Below, one piece after another: positions 1-8,600 of a DNA stretch of 12,566 nt (positions are counted from its first letter, which is position 1; each line of letters opens with the position of its first letter). Both the position numbers and the translations under genes were made by a program. This DNA comes from Melioribacteraceae bacterium (GTDB lineage Bacteria; Bacteroidota; Ignavibacteria; Ignavibacteriales; Melioribacteraceae). Below the pieces are notes generated by a model. That model was not told the DNA's origin. It did no database searches and was given only the letters and a program-made list of their open reading frames with translations. The stretch covers positions 1 through 12,566 of the forward strand of contig WFQV01000508.1 of the NCBI GenBank assembly GCA_015486905.1, read 5' to 3'.

Positions 1-223
1 GATGACACGGATTGTTGCGGGATTTTCACGGAGGGAATGGGACGCAGATTTGTCATGATTGATTATGATTTCCGCTGAATTTACAATTAAAAGTTAGAAA
101 TTTAAAATAAAAAATAATAATTTTCTGCTTGCTTTTCACTATTATCAGATAGCAATTCATCCTTCTCCCGACTTTTCATTTATAATTCAACATTCATAAT
201 TGTTATCTAATATCCAACCATCC

Positions 224-288
224 AGCTTGTCACGCCGTAGCCCCAGAGTAGCGAGAACGAAGGCGGATAACCCATTCATCCACAATCC
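224..288. mobile_element. 65-bp insertion in the left copy of the long repeat
   Basis: The inverted copy at the right of the window reads ATCCAACCATCC directly into TTATCGCGGC. The left copy reads ATCCAACCATCC (212-223), then 65 extra bases, then TTAGTGCGGC. The extra block ends in ATCC (285-288), the same four bases that precede it (220-223), which fits a 4-bp target duplication. It is more GC-rich than its surroundings and holds CGCC (233-236) facing GGCG (262-265). It encodes nothing. It looks like a small non-autonomous repeat; deletion from the right copy is the alternative. Confidence 0.4.
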
Positions 289-389
289 TTAGTGCGGCAA
301 AGCCTGCAACCAATTTCACAATTTTAATTATTACGAAAAGTTTAAAATATTTTGACAAAAAAAACGAAGATTTGATTGAGGATACAATT
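285..389 (+). repeat. Left arm of a 105-bp inverted repeat pair
   Basis: This segment matches the reverse complement of 11461-11565 without gaps. By hand alignment there are about 9 mismatches in 105 positions. The longest exact stretch runs from about 332 to 377 and includes the A8 tract at 357-364. The two arms enclose the five complete minus-strand genes. No transposase or other gene lies in the repeat, so it is probably a dispersed intergenic repeat. Confidence 0.8.
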
Positions 390-397
390 CATCAAAT
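357..397 (-). terminator. Possible weak intrinsic terminator of the four-gene cluster
   Basis: Read on the minus strand, downstream of the receptor stop codon, ATTTGAT (397-391) can pair with ATCAAAT (376-370) across a 14-base loop. CTTCG and a run of eight T (364-357) follow. The stem is short and AT-rich, and the T-run is separated from it by five bases, so support is weak. The T-run belongs to the dispersed repeat and occurs also at 11485-11492, where no gene ends. Confidence 0.22.
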
Positions 398-455
398 GAT
401 TTAGCCCGTTTAAAATCTTCCCGACATTTTTAATTCCGCAACAGAAACTCTTTCC

Positions 456-2834
456 TTAAAAATAAATCCTGTACAACAACATCGGGAAAAAGCCCTGCTG
501 GTAATCCGTTTTCATTTTTCGATTAATCGGGTCCCAAACCTGCTGGAAAACATTTTGATGATTTGTTACGTTTTGAATTTCAATTGCCCACTCTTGAAAC
601 GTAGAGCCCTTGTTCAAGCGGTAAGAGAGCTTCAAATCAATTCGGAAATAATCGGGATGCCTTTGGGAATTTGTTTGCGAAGAAATGTAAACCGCCTTGT
701 TTTGATCTTCGGAGGCAACGGGGTCAACCGGGGTGTAAGGTCTCCCTCCGGCATAAACGCCGCGAAAGTCAAGATTTATTCTGCTGTTCTTTGAAAGAGG
801 AATTTCATATCCACCCAAAAGATTAATCACGAAACGGTTATCAAAAGACGTGGGATGTTCAGTACCGTTAAAGCCCTTGTACAACGAACGGAAAAGCGAA
901 GCAGTGGCAAGCAAATAATAATTATCGTTCAAAAATTTCTCGAATGTAAATTCCAGTCCATAATTCCTTCCCGTGCCAAGGTTTTCCAAACTGTCTATTT
1001 GATGAATGTAGAAATACGCGCCTTCGTTCAGAATGGAGTAATCCGGTTCTCCCCTTGAAACCGGGACTTTGCTCAGCGCTTGGTAGTAAGCCTCGGTTTT
1101 AAACCGCATGCTATTTCCGAAAAGGTATTGGTAACCAACAACAAACTGATTGCTGTGAGTGAAATCCAAATTTCTGTTGGTCTCGGCAATCCGCCCGTTT
1201 TTCAAATCCGTTCTAACAAAATAAATTATTTTAGGCTGTGTTTGGGAAAGAAGTCCGTAACCGAAGCTAAAAATATTCTGCCCGATCTGCCATTCAAAGC
1301 CGAGACGGGGCTCGAAAGACGAACTGCCGTTTAATCCGTAATACTGGTAATGCAAGCCGCCGTTAATGAAAAAATTGTCAGTGAAACGATGCTTCCATTG
1401 AAAATATCCTTGGTAAAGCAAGGAAGATCCTTTAGTGTCCGTCAACTTAAAATAGTCTTTTGTCTCGCTCCGGTAAACGCTATCGATGTAATTAACGTGA
1501 AAACGTTCCAAAATTATTCCCGTGTTAAAGTTATCTTGAGAGCTTAATTTTTGAGTGTAATCGAGTGAAAAGCCGATTGTGGTTTCCGTGTTGTCTGAGC
1601 GGTAAAATTGTGTCTTGTTCTTTTTATCCCCGCTTAAGGAATCAATAGCCGTGGTGGCTTCTGTTCCCGAAACGGAAAGTGTTGTTTTCAGCAACGAGTT
1701 TTTATTAAAATAGTAAGCGTTTGAAAGACCAACTACGCCCATATTCGAGCCAAAGTCGGTGTCGGTTCCCAACAAACCGTATGAAGCTTCGTCCTCCTTC
1801 TTTTTACTGTCCCACAGTTGAATAAAACTTAATCCGCCGATTCCAAACAAAGACCAAACCCCCGTGTTTTTAGTCGGGACGTAAACTTTGAAAGTCAAAT
1901 CTTGATACTGCGGAACCGAGCTTCCGGCGAGAGTTTTCAAGCCCAAAGCATCGAATACCGCCAATGTTGAGTATCGGTAATTAATCAGGAAAGATGCATC
2001 TTCCCCTTTGACAAAAGGTCCTTCAGTTCCCAGTTCAAAGCCGTTAAATCCGATTTGCCCAACAAATTCGTATTTGTTGCTGTTTCCGTTTCTCATTTTC
2101 AAATCAAACACTCCGGAAAGAGCATTTCCGTATTGCGCGGGAAATGCTCCGGTTAGAAAGTCTGAGTTAGCGAGCAGATTATTATTAAGAATTGTTACTG
2201 GTCCGCCTGTGGTGCCGGTAGCACCGAAATGATTGGGATTCGGTATGTTTATTCCTTCCATTCGCCACAGCAATCCCATTGGCGAATTGCCGCGGATAAT
2301 TATGTCGTTACGGGAATCTCCCACTCCCATCACCCCGGCGTAATTCTGCGCCATTCGGGAAGGGTCGCCGAGGCTGCCGGCATAACGCCTTGCTTCTTCC
2401 ACACTGAACGTCCTTGCGCTTACCGCTGCAAATTCGTTCGAAGACCTTATCTTGTCGTCTTTAGCAGTAACAACCACATTTTCTAATTGAATAACTTTTT
2501 CATTCAGCTCCACGGATAAGTAAAGTTCTTTCCCTGCCGTTAACTCGAGGTTTGAGAAATATTTATCCTCGTAGCCGACATAACTTACTTTGATATTTAC
2601 TCTTCCAATAGGGACTTTCTCCAATTTGAAATTACCGTTAACGTCGCTCGCCGCCCCGATTAGCGGATTGGTATTCGGGATTACTATCGTAGCTCCCGGC
2701 AAGGGGAACTTTGTTACTTTATCTACAACCTTTCCCCGAATGGTTTGAGTCAATTGCGCAAAATAAATTGACTGAAGAAAAACTAAAAGCAGAAGTATTT
2801 TCCAGCCGGATTGGATATTCATAAAATTTCTCAT
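456..2834 (-). CDS. TonB-dependent outer-membrane receptor with carboxypeptidase-regulatory-like domain
   Basis: A predicted outer-membrane transporter that would move a bound substrate into the periplasm using TonB/proton-motive force. The 792-residue protein starts with a signal peptide (hydrophobic core about 11-25, likely cut after A26). A carboxypeptidase-regulatory-like beta-sandwich follows at about 31-115 (TIRGKVVD, ASDVNGNFKL, VSYVGYED). The segment ENVVVTA at 118-124 looks like the TonB box of Bacteroidota receptors. The plug is at about 130-250 (DIIIRGNSPMGLLWRMEGI), then a beta-barrel to the C-terminus, which ends in phenylalanine as barrel proteins usually do. No SusD-like partner is adjacent. 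It is the last gene of the cluster, 54 bp after the previous stop. The first ATG has no clear Shine-Dalgarno; M5 (codon at 2820-2822) is an alternative start. Substrate unknown. Confidence 0.9.
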   Translation of the reverse strand: MRNFMNIQSGWKILLLLVFLQSIYFAQLTQTIRGKVVDKVTKFPLPGATIVIPNTNPLIGAASDVNGNFKLEKVPIGRVNIKVSYVGYEDKYFSNLELTAGKELYLSVELNEKVIQLENVVVTAKDDKIRSSNEFAAVSARTFSVEEARRYAGSLGDPSRMAQNYAGVMGVGDSRNDIIIRGNSPMGLLWRMEGINIPNPNHFGATGTTGGPVTILNNNLLANSDFLTGAFPAQYGNALSGVFDLKMRNGNSNKYEFVGQIGFNGFELGTEGPFVKGEDASFLINYRYSTLAVFDALGLKTLAGSSVPQYQDLTFKVYVPTKNTGVWSLFGIGGLSFIQLWDSKKKEDEASYGLLGTDTDFGSNMGVVGLSNAYYFNKNSLLKTTLSVSGTEATTAIDSLSGDKKNKTQFYRSDNTETTIGFSLDYTQKLSSQDNFNTGIILERFHVNYIDSVYRSETKDYFKLTDTKGSSLLYQGYFQWKHRFTDNFFINGGLHYQYYGLNGSSSFEPRLGFEWQIGQNIFSFGYGLLSQTQPKIIYFVRTDLKNGRIAETNRNLDFTHSNQFVVGYQYLFGNSMRFKTEAYYQALSKVPVSRGEPDYSILNEGAYFYIHQIDSLENLGTGRNYGLEFTFEKFLNDNYYLLATASLFRSLYKGFNGTEHPTSFDNRFVINLLGGYEIPLSKNSRINLDFRGVYAGGRPYTPVDPVASEDQNKAVYISSQTNSQRHPDYFRIDLKLSYRLNKGSTFQEWAIEIQNVTNHQNVFQQVWDPINRKMKTDYQQGFFPMLLYRIYF

Positions 2835-2888
2835 TTTTTGATTTTTATTATATGATTTTTGCCTTTGTTAATCAACGGTTGTAAAAAT

Positions 2889-5603
2889 CTATCTCATCAA
2901 AATCATTTTCTTCACGTTTGTAAAATCTCCCGCAGTCAGTTTGTAAAAATAAACCCCCGAGCTTAATCTGCTTGCATCAAATTTAACTGAATAATTTCCC
3001 GGTGATTGTTTACGGTTTACCAAATTGGCAATCTCGTGTCCGAGAATGTCGTAAACAGTCAGATGTACGGACAGGTCGTGAGCTGTCCCTACAGTAGCAG
3101 GAACTGAATATTTAATTGTTGTATTAGGATTACTTGTCCCGCCACCGGCGGGAAACGGGTTCGGATAGTTTTGGAATAGCTCAAATTTTGACGGCGTAAC
3201 GGTCTCCCTTTCCGCTATTTCCGTAGCGCCTTGATATTCATACGCACCGATATCTGTTTCCCCATTTCTATCAAAGCATCGCTGGTCTTCCGTCGGTACT
3301 GCTACCTCTCCGTTTGGAGATGTGTTGCCCGCATTAATAGCTACACTGCCGGATGTTAATTTAAGCGTCTGTGTTCCGTTGTTTGTGTTGTTGTCTTCCA
3401 ATGTTGACGAAAGATTTAATGTTAAGTTTGTTCCGGTTAAATCGCCTGTTCCCGAAAAAGAATAACCGTTGCCTTCGTTGCTGTTAGAGCTTACAACTTC
3501 TACAATATTATAACCGTTGTCCGTAACATCCTTCGCTTGATATGTATAAAAATCATTATCGCTTCCGCAGGACTGATTGTTTGCAAGGATTGTATTTTTT
3601 ATTGACAGCGTTCCTCCCCAAATATAAATTCCTCCGCCTTCGCCCGAACCGCTTGGCGTTGCGTTTCCGACTACGCTGCAGTTTGTAACAAAATACGAAG
3701 GAGCCGGAGATGAGTCACTATTTAAAAATATCCCGGCGCCGTTATTACTGCTATTGTTAAAAAAAGTGCAATTGGTTATTTCATCTTTAACGCCGTCATA
3801 GTCGGCATAACCCCCGCCGCAAGTACTGGCTGAATTGCCCGAAAATGTGGAATTGGAAACGCTAACCGTTCCTTCGTTATATATACCGCCGCCAAACAAC
3901 TCCGCTTCGTTCTCAATAAACGAACAGTTTGTTACGGTAAGCGCGCCCGTTCCGTTGTAAACGCCGCCGCCGCTTTGGCTGGCAGGAGTTTTACCGTAAC
4001 GGATAGTCATTCCGTTAAGTAAAATTGTTTGTCCGTTCGCAATAGTAAAGACGCGGTTTGTAGCCGTTGAGGAAGTTGAAGCGGCTTGTATTATTGTAGC
4101 TTTAGCGCCCGCTCCGGAAATAGTAAGATTTTTGAAGCTTCTGTTTATTGAAATTTTTTCCGTATAAGTTCCTCCGGCAACGTGAATAATATTTGCGGTT
4201 GAAGAGTCGGCGACATTATCAATTGCGTGTTGTAAAGTAGCCCAAGGAGAAGAAGAACTACCTGTGCCTGAAACGTCGCTTCCGCTTGTTGAGACATAGT
4301 ATTCAGCTATTGTTTCATTTGTAAAAAGGTAGGCGCTTCCTGCAAAACCTTTCGTATTATTACCGGAAACGTCATCGGCATCTTCTTTTGCCCCGCTTAT
4401 AATCCAACCGCCGTCAATGGCAACGCTAAAACCGAAATAATCGTTTCCCGTTCTATCCGAAGCTACAACTTTATTTTTCAATGTCCAATTTCCGGAACCG
4501 TCATTTTTATAAATGTAAACCGCGCCTGCAGAGCTTCTGCAGTTGCCTCCCGAAACGTCGGTGCATTCCCCACAAGCTCCGACTATTGCGAAATTGCTAT
4601 CGATTGATACGCTTATACCAAAATAATCATATTCATCACCGTCATCTCCGGCGTTTATTCTACTCTTCTGCGTCCAATTTCCGGAATCATCTTTTTCAAA
4701 AATATATGCAGCTCCGGAATATAAATCACTTCCATAATTATTTAGATTTCCAGTTGCTCCAATAAGCACATAATTGCCGTATATTGCTACGCTATGTCCG
4801 AATTCCGCAAAGCGTTGACGAGTAGAAGCAACTATCTTTTGCTTTTGACTAAAATTATCATTTCCGTCGCTATTAAAAATATACGCGCATCCTGCGTTTC
4901 CCACGCTACTGTTGCCTTCTTCTTCAGCGCCGACAACAATAACGGACGAAATTTTATCAACAGAAACACTTGAACCAAAAGAACTACCGCTTGCATAGTC
5001 TGATGCATTAATTATTTGTATTTCACTCCATGCGTCATCAGTACCTTTTTTTAAAATGTAAGCTAATCCTGTGTAGGTATTGTATCTTACGGCTCCAACA
5101 ACCGCGTATTCACCGCCCATCGCTACGCTGTAACCGTAATAATCACCGGGGCCTCTGTTCGAAGCGACTATTTTTTGCACTTGCGTCCAATTGTCATTAC
5201 CGCCGTTTTTAAAAATATAAACGCTGCCCGCATCGTTTGAAGTATTATTACCTGACGCATCTTCGTCTTCCTGGTAAGCCCCTACGATTGCAAAGTTTCC
5301 ACTTATCGCTACGCTGTAACCGAAATAGTCGTTCTCGCTTCTGTCCGAAGCTGTCAATTTTGCAACTTGCGTCCAATCTCCTGAGGCGTTCTTCTTATAA
5401 ATATATGCGGAGCCGGTATAATTATCGTCGCCATAAGCCCCAACAATCGTGTAATCCCCATCGATTGCAACGCTTTGTCCGAAATAATCGAATTCCGCTC
5501 TGTCGGAAGCCACAATTTTATTTTTTTCCGTCCAATTATTTGCGGTTAAATTATTTACAAATAATATTAACATTGATGCGATGACGAGCATTCTTATTTT
5601 CAT
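2889..5603 (-). CDS. Secreted protein: seven FG-GAP-like repeats, beta-helix, T9SS sorting domain
   Basis: A predicted 904-residue cell-surface or secreted protein; enzymatic function not evident. Residues 1-21 form a signal peptide. Residues about 25-430 hold seven repeats of the DYFGYSVAI..NFAIVGAY type, enough for one seven-bladed beta-propeller. From about 433 (EYYVSTSGSD) to 785 it resembles a right-handed parallel beta-helix with GGGIYN and NCTF turns, closing with an AINAGN...DQR...DIGAYE segment as in choice-of-anchor Q proteins. The T9SS type A sorting domain begins near 804 (KFELFQNYPNPF) and ends KKMILMR. The start is supported by AGGAG at 5610-5614, six bases before the ATG. It lies 31 bp after the larger propeller gene. 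The sorting domain is odd: two stretches longer than the usual pattern are each encoded by palindromic DNA (3064-3093 and 3137-3153). Confidence 0.88.
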   Translation of the reverse strand: MKIRMLVIASMLILFVNNLTANNWTEKNKIVASDRAEFDYFGQSVAIDGDYTIVGAYGDDNYTGSAYIYKKNASGDWTQVAKLTASDRSENDYFGYSVAISGNFAIVGAYQEDEDASGNNTSNDAGSVYIFKNGGNDNWTQVQKIVASNRGPGDYYGYSVAMGGEYAVVGAVRYNTYTGLAYILKKGTDDAWSEIQIINASDYASGSSFGSSVSVDKISSVIVVGAEEEGNSSVGNAGCAYIFNSDGNDNFSQKQKIVASTRQRFAEFGHSVAIYGNYVLIGATGNLNNYGSDLYSGAAYIFEKDDSGNWTQKSRINAGDDGDEYDYFGISVSIDSNFAIVGACGECTDVSGGNCRSSAGAVYIYKNDGSGNWTLKNKVVASDRTGNDYFGFSVAIDGGWIISGAKEDADDVSGNNTKGFAGSAYLFTNETIAEYYVSTSGSDVSGTGSSSSPWATLQHAIDNVADSSTANIIHVAGGTYTEKISINRSFKNLTISGAGAKATIIQAASTSSTATNRVFTIANGQTILLNGMTIRYGKTPASQSGGGVYNGTGALTVTNCSFIENEAELFGGGIYNEGTVSVSNSTFSGNSASTCGGGYADYDGVKDEITNCTFFNNSSNNGAGIFLNSDSSPAPSYFVTNCSVVGNATPSGSGEGGGIYIWGGTLSIKNTILANNQSCGSDNDFYTYQAKDVTDNGYNIVEVVSSNSNEGNGYSFSGTGDLTGTNLTLNLSSTLEDNNTNNGTQTLKLTSGSVAINAGNTSPNGEVAVPTEDQRCFDRNGETDIGAYEYQGATEIAERETVTPSKFELFQNYPNPFPAGGGTSNPNTTIKYSVPATVGTAHDLSVHLTVYDILGHEIANLVNRKQSPGNYSVKFDASRLSSGVYFYKLTAGDFTNVKKMILMR
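3064..3093. repeat. 30-bp palindrome inside the T9SS sorting-domain coding sequence
   Basis: TGTACGGACAG (3064-3074) pairs with CTGTCCCTACA (3083-3093) with one mismatch around an 8-base loop. It encodes residues about 837-846 of the propeller/beta-helix protein, in the linker between the TTIKYSVP strand and the VHLTVYD strand. This tail has 13 residues between IKY and the next strand, against 7 in the tail encoded at 11782-12566. A REP-like element taken into the reading frame is likely; a chance palindrome is the alternative. Confidence 0.6.
3137..3153. repeat. 17-bp perfect hairpin inside the T9SS sorting-domain coding sequence
   Basis: TCCCGCC (3137-3143) and GGCGGGA (3147-3153) form a perfect 7-bp stem with a 3-base loop. 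The DNA is very GC-rich beside AT-rich neighbours. It falls in a 21-base expansion that encodes PAGGGTS between NPF and NPNTTIKY, where the other two tails in the window read NPFNPTTTIKY. It may be a short element plus a small duplication. Confidence 0.45.
4375..5515 (-). repeat. Seven tandem FG-GAP-like repeats (single propeller)
   Basis: Within the 904-residue protein the motif family FG.SVAI......IVGA recurs seven times at about 50-65 residue spacing. Each repeat is followed by an aromatic-rich AYIYKK...WTQ segment and a VASDR-type segment. The fourth copy is the most divergent (SSFGSSVSVDKISSVIVVGA). Seven copies match a seven-bladed beta-propeller. The period is visible in the DNA as recurring CCGAAATAATC-like words. 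Confidence 0.75.
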
Positions 5604-5634
5604 TTTTTACTCCTGTTATTTGTTATGGTTAAAC

Positions 5635-8600
5635 CTACTTTACTAACAGCGTTTTAATCGTCTTTGTTAAACTATTGCTACATTCGTTTGAATAAGCTCT
5701 CAAGCTGACAATATAAATTCCGCTGCTGAGTTTGCTTGCATCAAATTTAACGGAATAATTTCCGGGTGATTGTTTTTTGTTTACAAGCGTTGCAACTTCG
5801 CGTCCAAGAACATCGTAAACTTTCAAACTTACTTTAGCATTGTCATTTCGACCGGAGGGAGAAATCCCCTGAGATTTCTCACCGCTCGCTCCGCTCGGGT
5901 TCGAAATGACAGACGGTATTGAATATTTTATTGTCGTTGTCGGATTAAACGGATTGGGGTAGTTTTGAAACAGTTCGAATTTTGACGGTGCGCTTGTTTG
6001 AATTTCTACTATTTCCGAATATTCAAAATTTCCGTCTATATCTATTTGTTTCAATCTGTATTGAATTTTTCCGCTCGGCGGATTTTCATCCGTAAAAGAA
6101 TATTCCTTAGGTGAATTGCTGTTGCCGTGTCCTTCCACAAAGCCAATATTTTCCCACTCACTTTTTACTTTTTCCTTTTGCCTTTCAACTTGAAATCCGT
6201 AATTATTGACTTCAGTAGCTGTAGCCCAATTTAATTTGATTATTCTGTTATTTATTTTCGCCGTAAAAGAAGTAAGTTCAACAGCCAAAGGAGCGTTAGG
6301 ATCGGAACAAAGATATGCTTTCCCGTTTTCGGGATAATTGTAAGCGCCGATTATAAAATCGTCATAATTGTCGCCGTTTACGTCGCCCGCGCCTGAAACC
6401 GAAAGCCCGAAATATTCATTTGTTCCTTCTCCGGTTACAGTAATATCCGCCGTATTGTTCATCGTGTTTCCGCCGTAATAAACATAAGCTCGTCCGGTAT
6501 TGGAATTATACCCGTCCGCTCCTACAATAACGTCTCCGTAACCGTCGTGGTTAATATCGCACGCGTTGGAAACCGAGCGTCCGAAAAAATTATCCGAGGC
6601 TTCGCCGTCCATCGTTACATCCGCAGAGTTATCCATTGACGTTCCGGAACCGCCGTAAAATATATAAGCCCGTCCGGTGTTGGAGCTATATCCTGCCGCT
6701 CCTACGATAACGTCGTCATAACCGTCTTTATTTACATCACCCGCTGTTGAAACGGAGTAACCGAAATAGTCGTATTTGTTTTCTCCATACATTGTTACAT
6801 CTGCGCCGGTATTCATTGGATTGCCGCCAAAATAAATATAAGAGACGCCATATGTATCAGAATAATAGTGCGCGCCGACAATTACATCATCATAATTATC
6901 GCCGTTTACGTCTCCCGCAGTGGAAACGGAAACGCCATAACAATCTCCCGATCCGTTATCTTCCAGAATAACATCCGCCGTATTATCCATAGTTGAGCCG
7001 GAATTACCAAAATAAATATACGCTCGTCCGTCGCACGAATTATATCCTGGAGCGCCGACAATTATATCTTCATAACCGTCGTGGTTTACGTCTCCGGCAG
7101 TTGATACCGAATTGCCGAAATAGTTATCCGTTGATTCGCCTGACATTACGACATCCGCGTTATTATCAATAGAACTTCCGCCGAAATAAACATACGCTCT
7201 TCCGGTGTACGAATTGTAATAGTTCGCTCCGATAATTACGTCGTCGTAACCGTCGCTATTTACATCGCCGGCGGTTGATACGGAAACGCCGAATCGTATA
7301 TTTGTTGCATCTCCGGTTAGTGTTAAGTCCGGAGTATTGTCCATTGACGAACCTCCGAAATAAATATACGCTCGCCCGGTTTCATAATTGTAATTGTAAG
7401 CTCCGATAATTACATCGTCATAGTTGTCGTTGTTTACATCGCCGGCAGTGGAAACAGAGTAGCCGAAATAATTATCCGTTTTTTTGCCTGTTAACGTTAC
7501 ATCGAACGAATTATCCATTGAAGCCGCTCCTTGCAGCACATAAGCGCGTCCGAGCCAAGAATGATAATGCTGCGCCCCGACAATAACATCGTAGTAGCCG
7601 TCGTTGTCAACGTCTCCCGCGGTTGAAACTGAATAACCGAAGTTACTGTATGTAGTTTCGCCCGTGATTGTAACATCTGCCGAAGGAGTGGAAGACATTG
7701 AAGCGCTTCCAAAGTAGATATACGCCCGTCCTGTACTTGAGCTATAAACCCAAGCTCCCACAATAACGTCGTCGTAAGTATCTTTATTTACGTCCCCCGC
7801 GTAAGCAACCGATTGACCGAATTTATCGCCCTCGTTTTCGCCGGTCATTATAACGTCGGCCGGAGGAGGGGAAGACATTAAAGCCTTTCCCAAAAAAACA
7901 TACGCCCGTCCTCTATTGGAATCGTAATAATTTGCTCCGACAATAACATCGTCATAACCATCTTTATTTACATCTCCCGCGTTGGAAACGGAAATACCGA
8001 AATTGTCTCCTGAAGTCTCGCCGTCCAATCTAACGTAATTAGTTCCCCCCATTGAATTTCCGCCGTAATAAATGAAACATTTGTCAGAACCCGGTTCTCC
8101 GATAATTACGTCGGAAGAATCATCTCCGTTAACATCTCCCGCATAGGAAACGGATCTGCCAAAATAATCTCCTGTGCCGTCAATAGTAACGTCGGCTACG
8201 TTATCCATACTTGTGCCTGTGCTACCGTAATAAATTAAAGCGCGTCCCTTGTATGAGTTATAAGAAGGCTCTCCGATTATCACATCGTCATAACCGTCAT
8301 TGTTCACGTCTCCTGCATTCGAAACGGAACGGCCAAGACCTTCGCCGGAAGTGTCTCCGATCATTGAAACATCCGCCGTATTATCCATACTGTTTCCGCC
8401 GAAAAATATATATGCCCTTCCGATAGACGTATTGCTATAAGTCCTCGGAGCGCCTATAATAACGTCGTCAAAACCGTCGCCGTTCACGTCTCCCGCGGTT
8501 GAAACCGAATAACCGAATTCGTCATGTTCATTTTCTCCGGTAAAAGTAACGTCTGCGGTTGTGTCCATTGAACTTCCGCCGTAATAAATATAAGCTTCTC

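Larger units (their letters stand above)
1..455. other. Left intergenic region, AT-rich, with dispersed repeats
   Basis: No convincing coding frame is visible here. Bases 1-75 contain words such as ACACGGATT, TTTTCACGGA and CGCAGATTT that look like an intergenic repeat family, but this is from memory and unverified. Bases 76-210 are AT-rich with nothing recognisable. Bases 212-389 hold a composite repeat: a 12-bp block, a 65-bp insertion and a 105-bp segment that recurs inverted at 11461-11565. Bases 390-455 are the region just downstream of the receptor gene stop and include a possible weak terminator. Confidence 0.6.

Noticed and set aside
352..388. TTGACA in the left repeat arm as a promoter
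   Set aside because: No acceptable -10 hexamer lies 16-18 bases away, and no plus-strand gene follows.
7497..7763. Long alternative minus-strand frame within the 14-repeat gene, and many plus-strand frames opposite the large genes
   Set aside because: They are shadows of the repetitive coding frame: low-complexity, basic or aromatic-rich products, no ribosome-binding sites, no domain.
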